The translations under genes were made by a program, and so were the position numbers. From Parvibaculum sp046297875 (GTDB lineage: Bacteria > Pseudomonadota > Alphaproteobacteria > Parvibaculales > Parvibaculaceae): 64,000 bases of DNA. Location: NCBI RefSeq assembly GCF_046297875.1, contig NZ_JBKBHD010000001.1, positions 2,666,001 through 2,730,000 of the forward strand, given 5' to 3'. The notes below the pieces were generated by a model that was not told where the DNA came from, searched no databases, and worked only from the letters and a program-made list of their open reading frames with translations. Shown here piece after piece: positions 10,852 through 19,716 of the stretch; the stretch's first letter is position 1, and the number at the start of each line of letters is the position of its first letter.

Positions 10852-12123
10852 TTGCCCCGCACCATCGCACCCGTTTTCTCGCTGCTGCTTGCCACGGGCA
10901 TCCTTCTTATCGGCAACGGGATGCTGGGCACGCTGATCCCGATTCGGGCCGGTATCGAGGGTTTCCTGCCCACCACCGTCGGCATTATCGGCTCGGTCTA
11001 TTTCGCGGGCTTTCTGGTGGGCTGCATCGCGACGCCGCATCTGGTGCGGCGGGCGGGCCATATCCGCGCCTTTGCGACCTTTTGCGGCGTGGCGGCGGCA
11101 GCGCCGCTGATTCACGCGCTATCGGGCGATCCTTACGTCTGGGCGCTGCTGCGGGTGCTGACCGGCTTCTGCTTTGCAGGGCTCTATATGGTGATCGAAA
11201 GCTGGCTGAACGAGCAGGCCACGAACGAGACGCGGGGGCGGTTCTTTTCGGCCTATCTGATCGTCAATTTCTCGGCGCTGACCGTTGGCCAATTCGTGCT
11301 CAATGCGGCAGACCCGGCGGGCTTTGCACTTTTCGCGGTGGGGTCGATCCTGACGTCCATCGCGCTCGTGCCTGTCGCCATGACGACATCCGTACAGCCG
11401 ATGCCGATTCAGAGCACGCGGATCGACATCAAGGCGCTCTATGCTCTGTCGCCTGTGGGGCTGACGGGCGCCTTCGTGGTGGGGCTTGCCAATGCTCCGT
11501 TCTGGACGCTGGCGCCGCTATACGCGGCGGAAAGCGGGCTCGATACGAGCGGCATCGCACTGTTCATGTCGGCGGCGATCGTGGGCGCGGCGCTGGCGCA
11601 ATGGCCGATCGGGCGCCTGTCGGACCGGATGGACCGGCGGCGCGTGATCGTGGCGCTCAGCATCGGCGCGGCCATCGGCGAAATTGCGCTGGTGCTGGCA
11701 GGCAGCAGCGGCTTGCGCGAAGCGGTGCTGGTGGCAGGCTTCATTTTCGGCATATCGGGGCTCACGCTTTATTCGGTCGTGGTCGCCCACATGAACGATC
11801 ATGCGCAGAGCGAGAGCTTCGTGGCCGTGTCGGGCGGATTGCTGATCGTGTTTTCTGTCGGCTCGATCATCGGCCCGACTGCAGCCTCGGTCGGCGTTTC
11901 GACATTCGGCATTGCCTCGATCTTCGTTTTCACGGCAATCGTGCATGCCGTCTTCGCGGGCTATACGGCCTGGCGGATTGCGACGACGCCGGCGCTCACC
12001 GAAGAACAGCGCGGCGAATTCGTGGCCGTGCCCGTGGCGCAGGTGCAGCCGCCGCCGACCGAACTCGACCCGCGCGCGGCGGACGACACCGATATGCCAG
12101 GCGAGGCGGAACGAACCGCCTGA
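10852..12123 (+). CDS. MFS transporter, YcaD-like
   Basis: A 12-helix major facilitator protein of unknown substrate in the inner membrane. Sequence features are the loop HLVRRAGHIRAF between helices 2 and 3, the NEQATNETRGRFF segment after helix 4, and WPIGRLSDRMDRRRV between helices 8 and 9, a variant of the MFS motif A. This pattern resembles the YcaD/CynX-like group. The frame opens with an ATG at 10744, but the first 36 codons use rare low-GC codons and no ribosome site is seen. I therefore prefer the TTG at 10852, just before helix 1 (423 residues). The cytoplasmic tail is Pro-rich. Confidence 0.82.
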   Translation: MPRTIAPVFSLLLATGILLIGNGMLGTLIPIRAGIEGFLPTTVGIIGSVYFAGFLVGCIATPHLVRRAGHIRAFATFCGVAAAAPLIHALSGDPYVWALLRVLTGFCFAGLYMVIESWLNEQATNETRGRFFSAYLIVNFSALTVGQFVLNAADPAGFALFAVGSILTSIALVPVAMTTSVQPMPIQSTRIDIKALYALSPVGLTGAFVVGLANAPFWTLAPLYAAESGLDTSGIALFMSAAIVGAALAQWPIGRLSDRMDRRRVIVALSIGAAIGEIALVLAGSSGLREAVLVAGFIFGISGLTLYSVVVAHMNDHAQSESFVAVSGGLLIVFSVGSIIGPTAASVGVSTFGIASIFVFTAIVHAVFAGYTAWRIATTPALTEEQRGEFVAVPVAQVQPPPTELDPRAADDTDMPGEAERTA

Positions 12124-12131
12124 AAATCAAA

Positions 12132-12157
12132 GGCCGGCCTGCCCGAAGGCAGCCGGC
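12132..12157 (-). terminator. Intrinsic terminator of hup
   Basis: On the minus strand a GGCCGGCTGCC arm, a TTCG tetraloop and a matching arm with one bulged G are followed by TTTGATTTT. It sits 31 bases past the hup stop. On the plus strand no T run follows, so it probably does not stop the MFS transcript. Confidence 0.75.
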
Positions 12158-12188
12158 CCCTGAATAAAACGGTTGATCGCCTGGACGA

Positions 12189-12464
12189 TCAGCTGTTCAC
12201 GGCGTCCTTCAGACCCTTGCCGGCCTTGAATTTCGGCTGCTTCGACGCAGGAATCTGGATCGTCTCGCCGGTACGCGGGTTGCGGCCCTCGGTGGCAGCG
12301 CGGCTCGACACATTGAAAGTACCGAAACCAACCAGCCGGACCTCTTCGCCCTTTTTCAGAGATGCCGTGATGATATCGAAGACATAGTCGACGGCCTTGG
12401 TCGCATCGGCCTTGGACAGGCCGCTCCGGTCCGCCACTTCTGCTATCAGATCGTTCTTGTTCAC
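12189..12464 (-). CDS. hup: HU family DNA-binding protein
   Basis: Histone-like nucleoid protein that bends DNA as a dimer. The 91-residue product has the standard length. The HU signature GFGTFNVSSRAATEGRNPRTGETIQI covers the DNA-binding beta arm with its conserved Arg and Pro-containing tip. Translation starts at a GTG (12464), preceded by GGAGAGGGG. It lies just downstream of lon on the same strand, but each has its own terminator or promoter, so they are separate units. Confidence 0.96.
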   Translation of the reverse strand: MNKNDLIAEVADRSGLSKADATKAVDYVFDIITASLKKGEEVRLVGFGTFNVSSRAATEGRNPRTGETIQIPASKQPKFKAGKGLKDAVNS

Positions 12465-12491
12465 GTGAGGCCCCTCTCCAGATGCGATGGC

Positions 12492-12509
12492 GGGAATCCA
12501 AGGATTCCC
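12492..12509. promoter_or_regulatory. Perfect inverted repeat in the hup leader
   Basis: GGGAATCC, two A bases, GGATTCCC. These eight-base arms lie between the predicted hup transcription start and the ribosome site. It could be an operator, or a small RNA hairpin affecting hup translation. A looser five-base repeat (AGACT/AGTCT) overlaps the -10 box. Confidence 0.4.
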
Positions 12510-12521
12510 TTGAGACTAGGG

Positions 12522-12551
12522 AGTCTACCCGTCGGCCAAAGAGGGGGTCAA
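12522..12551 (-). promoter_or_regulatory. Candidate hup promoter
   Basis: On the minus strand: TTGACC, an 18-base spacer, then TAGACT. This places the transcription start near 12514, about 50 bases upstream of the GTG start. The match is good but based on sequence only. Confidence 0.5.
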
Positions 12552-12600
12552 AGTAAAATCTAAGGATTTCTGCGGAAAATTCAGGCGGCACGGAGATTAA

Positions 12601-12626
12601 AAACGGGAGCCAAGTGGCTCCCGTTT
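12601..12626 (-). terminator. Intrinsic terminator of lon
   Basis: An 11-base perfect stem (AAACGGGAGCC with GGCTCCCGTTT) has a four-base loop and is followed on the minus strand by a T-rich tract. It lies 36 bases after the lon stop. Confidence 0.85.
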
Positions 12627-12661
12627 CATGTTTTTTGCCGCTTTGCCTGAAATTATGGCGA

Positions 12662-15109
12662 TTAATGGGCCGTCAGCTGTTCCCCCGCATCCGGGCGTTT
12701 GCCGGCTGCGGCCTGTTCGGCAAGCCAGGCTTCCTCGTCCCATTCGATGGGCTCCGGCATGCGGGTAAGCGCGTTGCGGAGCACCTCGTCGATGGTATTT
12801 ACCGGCACGATTTCCAGACCGTTCTTCACATTGTCCGGGATGTCGGCCAGATCCTTGGCGTTGTCCTGCGGGATCAGCACCTTCTTGATGCCGCCGCGCA
12901 GCGCCGCGAGGAGCTTTTCCTTTAGACCGCCGATGGGCAGCACCCTGCCCCGCAGCGTCATTTCACCGGTCATGGCAACATCCTTGCGAACCGGGATGCC
13001 GGTCATCACCGAGACGATCGCGGTCGTCATGGCCGTGCCCGCGGAGGGGCCATCCTTCGGCGTTGCGCCTTCCGGCACGTGGACGTGGATGTCGCGGCGG
13101 TCGAAAAGCGGCGGCTCGATGCCGAAGCGGGTCGCCCGCGAGCGGACATAGGAACTGGCCGCCGAGATCGACTCCTTCATGACTTCGCGCAGATTGCCCG
13201 TCACCGTCATGCGGCCCTTGCCGGGCATCATCACGCCTTCGATGGTGAGGAGCTCGCCGCCGACTTCGGTCCAGGCCAGGCCTGTCACGATACCGACCTG
13301 ATCCTCGCCCTCTATCTCGCCGAAGCGATACTTCGGCACGCCGGCATAATCCGCAATGTTCTCCTTGGTGAGGCTGATCGACTTCCGGTCCGGGTTTGTG
13401 AGGATTTCCTTCACCGCCTTGCGGGCCAGATTGTTCAGCTCACGCTCGAGATTGCGGACGCCTGCCTCGCGCGTGTAGACGCGGATGAGATGGCGCAGCG
13501 CCTCGTCGTCGATCGACCATTCGCCCTTGCGCAGGCCATGCGCCTCGACCGCCTTGGCGATGAGGTGGCGGCGGGCGATTTCGACCTTCTCGTCTTCCGT
13601 GTAGCCGGCAATGCGGATGATCTCCATGCGATCCATCAGCGGCTCGGGAATGTTGAGCGTGTTCGCCGTCGTCACGAACATGACGTCGGAGAGGTCGTAA
13701 TCGACTTCGAGATAGTGGTCCGCGAAGGCGTTGTTCTGTTCGGGGTCGAGAACCTCGAGCAGCGCCGCCGACGGGTCGCCACGGAAATCCGAGCCCATCT
13801 TGTCGATCTCGTCGAGCAGGAAGAGCGGGTTCGTGTGCTTCACCTTCTTCATCGACTGAATGACCTTGCCGGGCATCGAGCCGATATAGGTGCGGCGGTG
13901 ACCGCGGATCTCGGCTTCGTCGCGCACGCCGCCGAGCGACATGCGTACGAAGTCGCGGCCGGTCGCCTTGGCGATCGACTTGCCGAGCGATGTCTTGCCG
14001 ACGCCGGGCGGGCCGACGAGGCAGAGGATCGGACCCTTGAGCTTGTTCGACCGGCTCTGGACCGCGAGATATTCGAGGATGCGTTCCTTGACCTTGTCGA
14101 GACCGTAATGCTCGGTGTCGAGGATCGTCTGCGCGTTGGCGAGATCCTTCTTCACGCGGCTCTTCTGCTTCCAGGGAACGGAGAGCAGCCAGTCGAGATA
14201 GTTGCGCACGACGGTCGCTTCGGCCGACATGGGGCTCATCTGCTTGAGCTTCTTCAGCTCCGCCATGGCCTTTTCGTTGGCTTCCTTCGAAAGCTTCGTC
14301 TTCTGGATGCGCTCTTCAAGCTCGCGCATCTCGTCCTTGCCCTCGTCGCCGTCGCCGAGTTCCTTCTGAATGGCCTTGAGCTGCTCGTTCAGGTAGTACT
14401 CGCGCTGCGTCTTTTCCATCTGGCGCTTGACGCGCGAGCGGATGCGCTTCTCGACCTGGAGGACACTGATCTCGCCTTCCATGAGAGAGTAGACGCGCTC
14501 CAGCCGTTCGCTGACGGAGGACATTTCGAGAAGCTCCTGCTTCTCGGGAATCTTGATGTTGAGGTGGCTGGCGATGGTGTCGGCGAGCTTGGCGGGATCC
14601 TCGATCTGGCCGATCGAACCCAGCACCTCCGGCGGCACCTTCTTGTTGAGCTTCACATAGCCGTCGAACTGCGAGACGACGGAGCGTGCGAGACCTTCGA
14701 GCTGCTCGGTGTCGCCTTCCGCTTCATCGATCATCTCGATTTCGGCTTCGAAGAATTCCTCATTGCCGGTGTAGCGCTTCACGCGGGCGCGGCGCACACC
14801 TTCGACGAGCACCTTCACGGTGTTGTCCGGCAGCTTGAGCAACTGAAGGACGGTGCCGACGGCGCCGATCTCGTAAATATCGTTCGTGTCCGGATTGTCG
14901 TCCGCGGCGTTCTTCTGCGAGACGAGCAGAATCTGCTTGTCGTCCTGCATCACGTTTTCAAGCGCGCGCACCGACTTTTCGCGGCCGACGAAGAGCGGCA
15001 CGATCATGTGGGGGAAGACGACGATGTCGCGGAGCGGGAGCACCGGAAGCACCAGGGTCTCGCCCTTGCCCGATCCGCCTGCCTGCCTGTTTTCGTCTGA
15101 GTCTGTCAT
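12662..15109 (-). CDS. lon: ATP-dependent protease Lon
   Basis: Cytoplasmic AAA+ serine protease that degrades misfolded and regulatory proteins. The 815-residue product shows the N-terminal substrate-binding domain from about residue 20 to 220 and a coiled-coil segment around residues 220-290. The Walker A box GPPGVGKTSLGKS lies near residue 365, with FLLDEIDKM as Walker B. The C-terminal protease domain has the catalytic serine in PKDGPSAGTAM and the partner lysine in LKEKLLAALRGG. Its neighbours are clpX upstream and hup downstream, the common proteobacterial order. No convincing heat-shock promoter was recognised in the 281 bases upstream. Confidence 0.97.
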   Translation of the reverse strand: MTDSDENRQAGGSGKGETLVLPVLPLRDIVVFPHMIVPLFVGREKSVRALENVMQDDKQILLVSQKNAADDNPDTNDIYEIGAVGTVLQLLKLPDNTVKVLVEGVRRARVKRYTGNEEFFEAEIEMIDEAEGDTEQLEGLARSVVSQFDGYVKLNKKVPPEVLGSIGQIEDPAKLADTIASHLNIKIPEKQELLEMSSVSERLERVYSLMEGEISVLQVEKRIRSRVKRQMEKTQREYYLNEQLKAIQKELGDGDEGKDEMRELEERIQKTKLSKEANEKAMAELKKLKQMSPMSAEATVVRNYLDWLLSVPWKQKSRVKKDLANAQTILDTEHYGLDKVKERILEYLAVQSRSNKLKGPILCLVGPPGVGKTSLGKSIAKATGRDFVRMSLGGVRDEAEIRGHRRTYIGSMPGKVIQSMKKVKHTNPLFLLDEIDKMGSDFRGDPSAALLEVLDPEQNNAFADHYLEVDYDLSDVMFVTTANTLNIPEPLMDRMEIIRIAGYTEDEKVEIARRHLIAKAVEAHGLRKGEWSIDDEALRHLIRVYTREAGVRNLERELNNLARKAVKEILTNPDRKSISLTKENIADYAGVPKYRFGEIEGEDQVGIVTGLAWTEVGGELLTIEGVMMPGKGRMTVTGNLREVMKESISAASSYVRSRATRFGIEPPLFDRRDIHVHVPEGATPKDGPSAGTAMTTAIVSVMTGIPVRKDVAMTGEMTLRGRVLPIGGLKEKLLAALRGGIKKVLIPQDNAKDLADIPDNVKNGLEIVPVNTIDEVLRNALTRMPEPIEWDEEAWLAEQAAAGKRPDAGEQLTAH

Positions 15110-15320
15110 GCTCGGATACCTGCCTTACAAATGTCTGCCGCCCACCGCGAGTGACAGCCTACCATTCGAATCTGAACGAATGCTGATCTGCCGACCGTCC
15201 TCTCAGGATAGCTGGATTCGGCGGAATTCCGCCCGCTATCGAGGCTCTTTCGGACGATTGCCTGTGGAGCGTTTGCCCCGTCAGGCGCGGCGCGGGTGGG
15301 CCAGCTGGTTAAATAGAAAA

Positions 15321-15350
15321 TGGCCCTGAAAGCACGCGCTTTCAAGGCCA
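15321..15350 (-). terminator. Intrinsic terminator of clpX
   Basis: On the minus strand TGGCCTTGAAAGC, a GCG loop and TGCTTTCAGGGCCA form a 13-pair stem with G-U pairs, followed by TTTTCTATTT. It separates clpX from lon. The 15110-15320 stretch between this terminator and lon must carry the lon promoter; I see no gene in it. Confidence 0.85.
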
Positions 15351-15390
15351 CCTTCAATTCTCAAAAAACGTAGCGTTTCCGGGCCTTCAC

Positions 15391-16656
15391 TCAGGCGCTG
15401 GTGCCGACATCGCCCTGCCGCTCGGCGTAGATGTAGAGCGGACGGGCCTTGCCCTCGACCACTTCGGCACTGATGACGACTTCCTCGACGCCTTCCAGCG
15501 TCGGCAGGTCGAACATCGTGTCGAGAAGGATCGACTCGAGGATGGAGCGCAGGCCACGGGCGCCGGTCTTGCGTTCGATCGCCTTGCGAGCCACGGAGCG
15601 CAGCGCCTCTTCGGAGAAGGTGAGCCTCACATTCTCCATTTCGAACAGGCGCTCATACTGCTTCACCAGCGCGTTTTTCGGCTGGGTCAGAATGGTGACA
15701 AGCGCCTCCTCGTCGAGGTCTTCCAGCGTCGCCAGAACCGGCATACGGCCGACGAATTCCGGGATGAGGCCGAATTTCAGCAGATCTTCAGGCTCCAGAT
15801 CCTTCAGCACGTCGCCAGTGCGGCGCTCTTCGACATCCTTCACCGAGGCGCCAAAGCCAATGCCTGCACCCTTGCCGCGCTGGCCGATGATCTTTTCGAG
15901 GCCCGCGAAGGCGCCGCCGCAGATGAACAGGATGTTCGTCGTGTCAACCTGCAGGAACTCCTGCTGCGGGTGCTTGCGGCCGCCCTGCGGCGGCACGGAG
16001 GCTACCGTGCCTTCCATGATCTTGAGCAGGGCCTGCTGCACGCCTTCGCCCGACACGTCGCGCGTGATCGACGGGTTGTCGGACTTGCGGCTGATCTTGT
16101 CGACTTCGTCGATATAGACGATACCGCGCTGCGCACGCTCGACATTGTAGTCGGCGGACTGGAGCAGTTTCAGAATGATGTTCTCGACGTCTTCGCCGAC
16201 ATAACCGGCTTCGGTCAGCGTCGTCGCATCCGCCATCGTGAAGGGCACATCGAGGATGCGGGCGAGCGTCTGCGCGAGCAGCGTCTTGCCGCAACCGGTC
16301 GGGCCGATCAGCAGGATGTTCGACTTCGCGAGTTCGACGTCGTTGTTCTTCGCCGCGTGGTTCAGGCGCTTGTAGTGATTGTGGACCGCGACCGAGAGCA
16401 CGCGCTTGGCATGCTTCTGGCCGATCACATAATCATCGAGCACTCCACAGATTTCCTGCGGCGAGGGAACACCGTCACGCGACTTCACCAGCGAGGATTT
16501 GTTTTCCTCACGGATGATGTCCATGCAGAGTTCGACACATTCGTCGCAGATAAAGACGGTCGGTCCCGCGATCAGCTTCCTGACCTCATGCTGGCTCTTG
16601 CCGCAGAAGGAACAGTAGAGCGTGTTCTTGGAGTCGCCGCCGCTCACCTTGCTCAT
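15391..16656 (-). CDS. clpX: ClpX, ATP-dependent unfoldase subunit of ClpXP
   Basis: AAA+ unfoldase that feeds substrates into ClpP. The 421-residue product begins with the zinc-binding domain (CSFCGKSQHEV, then FICDECVELC, four Cys). The Walker A GPTGCGKTLLAQ lies near residue 120, followed by a Walker B VYIDEVDKISRK. The pore loop GYVGEDVE and the ClpP-docking loop of the IGFG type (here AGIGFGASV) are both intact. The ribosome site AAGGAG lies 7 bases before the ATG. clpP lies upstream on the same strand, 320 bases away. Confidence 0.97.
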   Translation of the reverse strand: MSKVSGGDSKNTLYCSFCGKSQHEVRKLIAGPTVFICDECVELCMDIIREENKSSLVKSRDGVPSPQEICGVLDDYVIGQKHAKRVLSVAVHNHYKRLNHAAKNNDVELAKSNILLIGPTGCGKTLLAQTLARILDVPFTMADATTLTEAGYVGEDVENIILKLLQSADYNVERAQRGIVYIDEVDKISRKSDNPSITRDVSGEGVQQALLKIMEGTVASVPPQGGRKHPQQEFLQVDTTNILFICGGAFAGLEKIIGQRGKGAGIGFGASVKDVEERRTGDVLKDLEPEDLLKFGLIPEFVGRMPVLATLEDLDEEALVTILTQPKNALVKQYERLFEMENVRLTFSEEALRSVARKAIERKTGARGLRSILESILLDTMFDLPTLEGVEEVVISAEVVEGKARPLYIYAERQGDVGTSA

Positions 16657-16976
16657 AAGAACTCCTTAGTAACCCACAGACCCGGCCGGACATGCCTGGC
16701 TGATTTCCGATGCACCAACCGTGCCTGCCATCCGGGGCCCTTTCAAGGCGCCCGTTTCGTGTACGCCTGACACCGCGAAACGGATGCTGGAAACCCTCGC
16801 CCCACTGCCATACGAGCATGTTATTCGCGGGGGGATCAACATTTCATTACCCGCGAAAAGGCTCGCCATGCCTCGAAAAATGGCGGTTCCCTGCGCCGCA
16901 ACGGCCCGAATCTTGTGCAACCCCCGCCCGTCCGGGCGGCAGGTGCGAGGCGAAATGCCGCAAAGTGGCGCTAATT
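16657..16976. other. clpP-clpX intergenic region
   Basis: This is 320 bases without a credible gene. It contains an eight-base inverted repeat, TTCGCGGG at 16824-16831 and CCCGCGAA at 16850-16857, with an 18-base spacer. A GC hairpin at 16924-16939, past clpP, lacks a T run on either strand. The clpX promoter must lie here, but I could not fix its boxes. Confidence 0.4.
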
Positions 16977-17606
16977 TCAGCCTTTTTTCGCGCCGTCGGC
17001 AGACCGCTCGACACCGATATGGTCGATGATGCCGAATTCCTTGGCGCGTTCCGGGCTCATGAAGTTGTCGCGTTCCAGCGCATCTTCGACCGCTTTCAGG
17101 CTCTGGCCCGTGTGCTTCACATAGATCTGGTTGAGCCGCTCGCGAATCGCGATCGTCTCACGCGCATGGATTTCGATGTCGGTCGCCTGGCCCTGGAAGC
17201 CGCCCGAGGGCTGGTGAACCATGATGCGCGCATTCGGCAGGGCGTGACGCATGCCCTTTTCGCCGGCAGCGAGAAGGAGCGAGCCCATCGAAGCCGCCTG
17301 GCCCATGCAGACGGTCGCAACCGGCGGGCGGATGTGCTGCATCGTGTCGTAGATGGCGAGGCCCGATGTCACAATGCCGCCTGGCGAATTGATGTACATC
17401 GAGATTTCCTTCTTCGGGTTTTCCGCCTCGAGGAAGAGAAGCTGCGCGGTGACAAGCATTGCCATGCCGTCCTCGACCGGACCGGCCACGAAGATGATGT
17501 GCTCTTTCAGCAGGCGCGAGAAAATGTCGTAGGCGCGCTCACCCCGGTTGGTCTGTTCGACCACCATCGGCACGAGGTTCATGTAGGTATCGATGGGGTC
17601 TTTCAT
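16977..17606 (-). CDS. clpP: ClpP protease subunit
   Basis: Serine peptidase that forms the tetradecameric chamber of ClpXP/ClpAP. The product is 209 residues. The catalytic serine is in GQAASMGSLLLAAG near residue 104, the histidine in MVHQPSGG near residue 129, and the catalytic Asp is expected near residue 178. The start ATG has an AGGAGAG ribosome site. The N-terminus (MKDPIDTYMNLVPMVVEQ) is typical of alphaproteobacterial ClpP1, with a short or absent propeptide. It is upstream of clpX and likely has its own promoter in the 216-base gap beyond 17606. Confidence 0.97.
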   Translation of the reverse strand: MKDPIDTYMNLVPMVVEQTNRGERAYDIFSRLLKEHIIFVAGPVEDGMAMLVTAQLLFLEAENPKKEISMYINSPGGIVTSGLAIYDTMQHIRPPVATVCMGQAASMGSLLLAAGEKGMRHALPNARIMVHQPSGGFQGQATDIEIHARETIAIRERLNQIYVKHTGQSLKAVEDALERDNFMSPERAKEFGIIDHIGVERSADGAKKG

Positions 17607-17822
17607 ATTCTCTCCTGGGCGTCGGACCGGAATGCCTGTTTAGCAGGCCGCGCCTCCCTCGTGCAAAGGGCCCGGCGGGCGCTTTTTCCATGCGGGTGCA
17701 TGAAAAGGCTTAGTCCGATTCGGTAAATGGACGGTTCCGAACACTAGCGCAAGGTATATAGGCGCGGAAATGACGCATTTCGCCCCTTCTGCCATCATGG
17801 TCTTGCAGGACTTGCCGCAGCG

Positions 17823-18338
17823 TTACGCAGCCTTGCTGGCCTTCTCCGTCCCACCTGCCCGCACAACCATGCCGGAAACGCCCGTGAGCGCACCTGCAAC
17901 GAGTTCGCGGGCGAGGAAACGGGCGGGATCGACCCAGCCCGGCAGTTCAAGCCGGCGGGCGAGCGCCCTGGTAAAACCGAACCGGCGGTAATAGGGTTCG
18001 TCGCCGACCAGAATGACGATGCGATGGCCTTCGGCCGTGGCGCGGGCGAGGCCCGCCTTCATCAGGCGGCTGCCGATGCCCTCACCCTGGCGCGAAGGCG
18101 CGGTGACGAGAGGACCGAGCAGAAGGGCCGCCGTGCCGCCTTCGATTTCGACGGGCCAGAAGCGGAGCGTGCCGACGACTTCGCCCTTGTCGAGCGCGAC
18201 AAGCGAGAGCGAGGCTTCGGCATCCACGCCATCGCGGAACCGGTACACGGTCTTTTCAAAGCGGTCCGGGCCGAAGGCCTCGGCGACCAGCTTTTCCACG
18301 GCCGGTCCGTGGACGAGTTCTTCCTGAACGATCTTCAT
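17823..18338 (-). CDS. GNAT family N-acetyltransferase
   Basis: Predicted acetyl-CoA-dependent acetyltransferase of 171 residues. Its acceptor substrate cannot be told from sequence. The acetyl-CoA binding motif A is visible as RQGEGIGSRLMKAGL, followed by the beta-strand IVILVGDEPYYRRFGF typical of the YhbS-like subgroup (COG3153). The start is the ATG at 18338 (MKIVQEELV). The frame runs on upstream, but without plausible start or coding character. It lies 70 bases after the ornithine decarboxylase on the same strand, so the two may be cotranscribed. A polyamine acetylation role would be speculation. Confidence 0.85.
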   Translation of the reverse strand: MKIVQEELVHGPAVEKLVAEAFGPDRFEKTVYRFRDGVDAEASLSLVALDKGEVVGTLRFWPVEIEGGTAALLLGPLVTAPSRQGEGIGSRLMKAGLARATAEGHRIVILVGDEPYYRRFGFTRALARRLELPGWVDPARFLARELVAGALTGVSGMVVRAGGTEKASKAA

Positions 18339-18408
18339 ATTCTCAATCCATGTGGCGGGCGGGCGCGGCAGAGCCGCGCCCTTCCCCAACCATCAATGCG
18401 CAATGCGA

Positions 18409-19707
18409 TCAGATGCAGACGCTGGCGAGCGGCGGGAAGCCATTGAACGCGACCGCCGAATAGGTGGTCGTGTAGGCACCCGTTGCGAGGATCCAGACCT
18501 TGTCGCCTGCTTCGAGGCTCGACGGAAGACGGTAATCCGTCTTCTCGTAGAGGATGTCGGCGCTGTCGCAGGTCGGCCCGGCAAGGACGACGGGCGAGGT
18601 ATCGCCGCCATCCTTCGAGGTCAGCAGGCGATACTTGATCGCCTCATCCATCGTCTCGGCGAGGCCGTGGAACTTGCCCGCATCGAGATAGACCCATCGT
18701 CGCGCATCGTCGCCGCCCTTTTCGGAGACGAGGACGACTTCGGCCTGGATGACGCCGGCATCGCCGACGACGCCGCGGCCGGGCTCGACGATCACGTCCG
18801 GCTGATTGTCGCCGAAGTGACGTGCAAGCGCCTCGCGGATCGCCGCGCCATAGGCGGCAATCGAGGGCACGTCGGTGCGGTAGCGCGACGGGAAGCCGCC
18901 GCCCATGTTGACCATACGCAGGTTCACACCGCGCGCCTCAAGCGTGCGGAAGAGCGACAGCGAAAGCGCCAGCGCCTTGTCGTACTGGGTGAGGTCGGTC
19001 TGCTGCGAGCCGACATGGAAGGAAACGCCATAGGCATCGAGGCCGAGTTCCTTCGCGCGCACGAGCAGGTCTGCAGCCATGTCGGGCTCGCAGCCGAACT
19101 TGCGCGAGAGCGGCCATTCGGCGCCTTCGCATTCCATCAGCACGCGGCAATAGACCTTCGAGCCGGGCGCCACGCGGGCGATCTTGTCGAGCTCGGCGGC
19201 GCTGTCGAAGGCGTACATGCGCACGCCCTTCGCATAGGCCTCCGCAATGTCGCGTTCCTTCTTGATCGTGTTGCCGAAGGAGAGACGGTCGGGCGACACG
19301 CCGTGGCTGAGGCAGAGATCGATCTCGCCCATGCTGGCCGTATCGAAGGCGGAGCCGAGGCCCGCGAGCCGCGAGACGATCTCGTCGGCCGGGTTCGCCT
19401 TCACCGCATAGAAGATGCGCGCCGCCGGCAGCGAGCGGGCAAGCTCATCGAAATTGTGGGCGACGATGTCGACATCGACCACAAGGCAGGGCGAGGGAAT
19501 GTCAGCCGTCGCGAGATAGCGCGCGATCTTGGGGGGCAGGCCGCCCCGCTCGAGCGGCAGCTCGGCCGCCTTCGGCACGAGGCGAAGGCGCGGCTTGCGG
19601 CGCGATGATGCCTTGGCAGATACCGGCTTGGTGGCCGGAACCGACTTGGCGGCGGATTTCGTGGAGATGCGCGAACGGGCACGGCGGCCCTGCTCGGAAG
19701 CGAACAT
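18409..19707 (-). CDS. Ornithine/lysine decarboxylase, fold-type III PLP enzyme
   Basis: Predicted to convert ornithine to putrescine (possibly lysine to cadaverine). The PLP lysine is K103 in FYAVKANP. The dimer-partner motif GPTCDSAD with its active-site Cys lies near residue 380, and a glycine loop (MGGGFPSRY) is present. The sequence resembles the eukaryotic-like ODC clade common in alphaproteobacteria. The ATG at 19707 has an AAAGGG ribosome site ten bases upstream; a GTG at 19716 is less likely. The product is 432 residues, about 55 longer than usual, because of a Lys/Ser/Arg-rich N-terminal extension. A long structured leader precedes it. Confidence 0.93.
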   Translation of the reverse strand: MFASEQGRRARSRISTKSAAKSVPATKPVSAKASSRRKPRLRLVPKAAELPLERGGLPPKIARYLATADIPSPCLVVDVDIVAHNFDELARSLPAARIFYAVKANPADEIVSRLAGLGSAFDTASMGEIDLCLSHGVSPDRLSFGNTIKKERDIAEAYAKGVRMYAFDSAAELDKIARVAPGSKVYCRVLMECEGAEWPLSRKFGCEPDMAADLLVRAKELGLDAYGVSFHVGSQQTDLTQYDKALALSLSLFRTLEARGVNLRMVNMGGGFPSRYRTDVPSIAAYGAAIREALARHFGDNQPDVIVEPGRGVVGDAGVIQAEVVLVSEKGGDDARRWVYLDAGKFHGLAETMDEAIKYRLLTSKDGGDTSPVVLAGPTCDSADILYEKTDYRLPSSLEAGDKVWILATGAYTTTYSAVAFNGFPPLASVCI

Positions 19708-19716
19708 CGTAAACAC

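Noticed and set aside
13079..15100. A 673-residue plus-strand open frame opposite lon
   Set aside because: It is a shadow of lon. Its composition is Arg/Asp/His/Leu-rich with no domain, and lon carries all expected motifs on the other strand.
16924..16939. GC hairpin after clpP as a terminator
   Set aside because: No T tract follows on the minus strand, and the loop would be only two to four bases.
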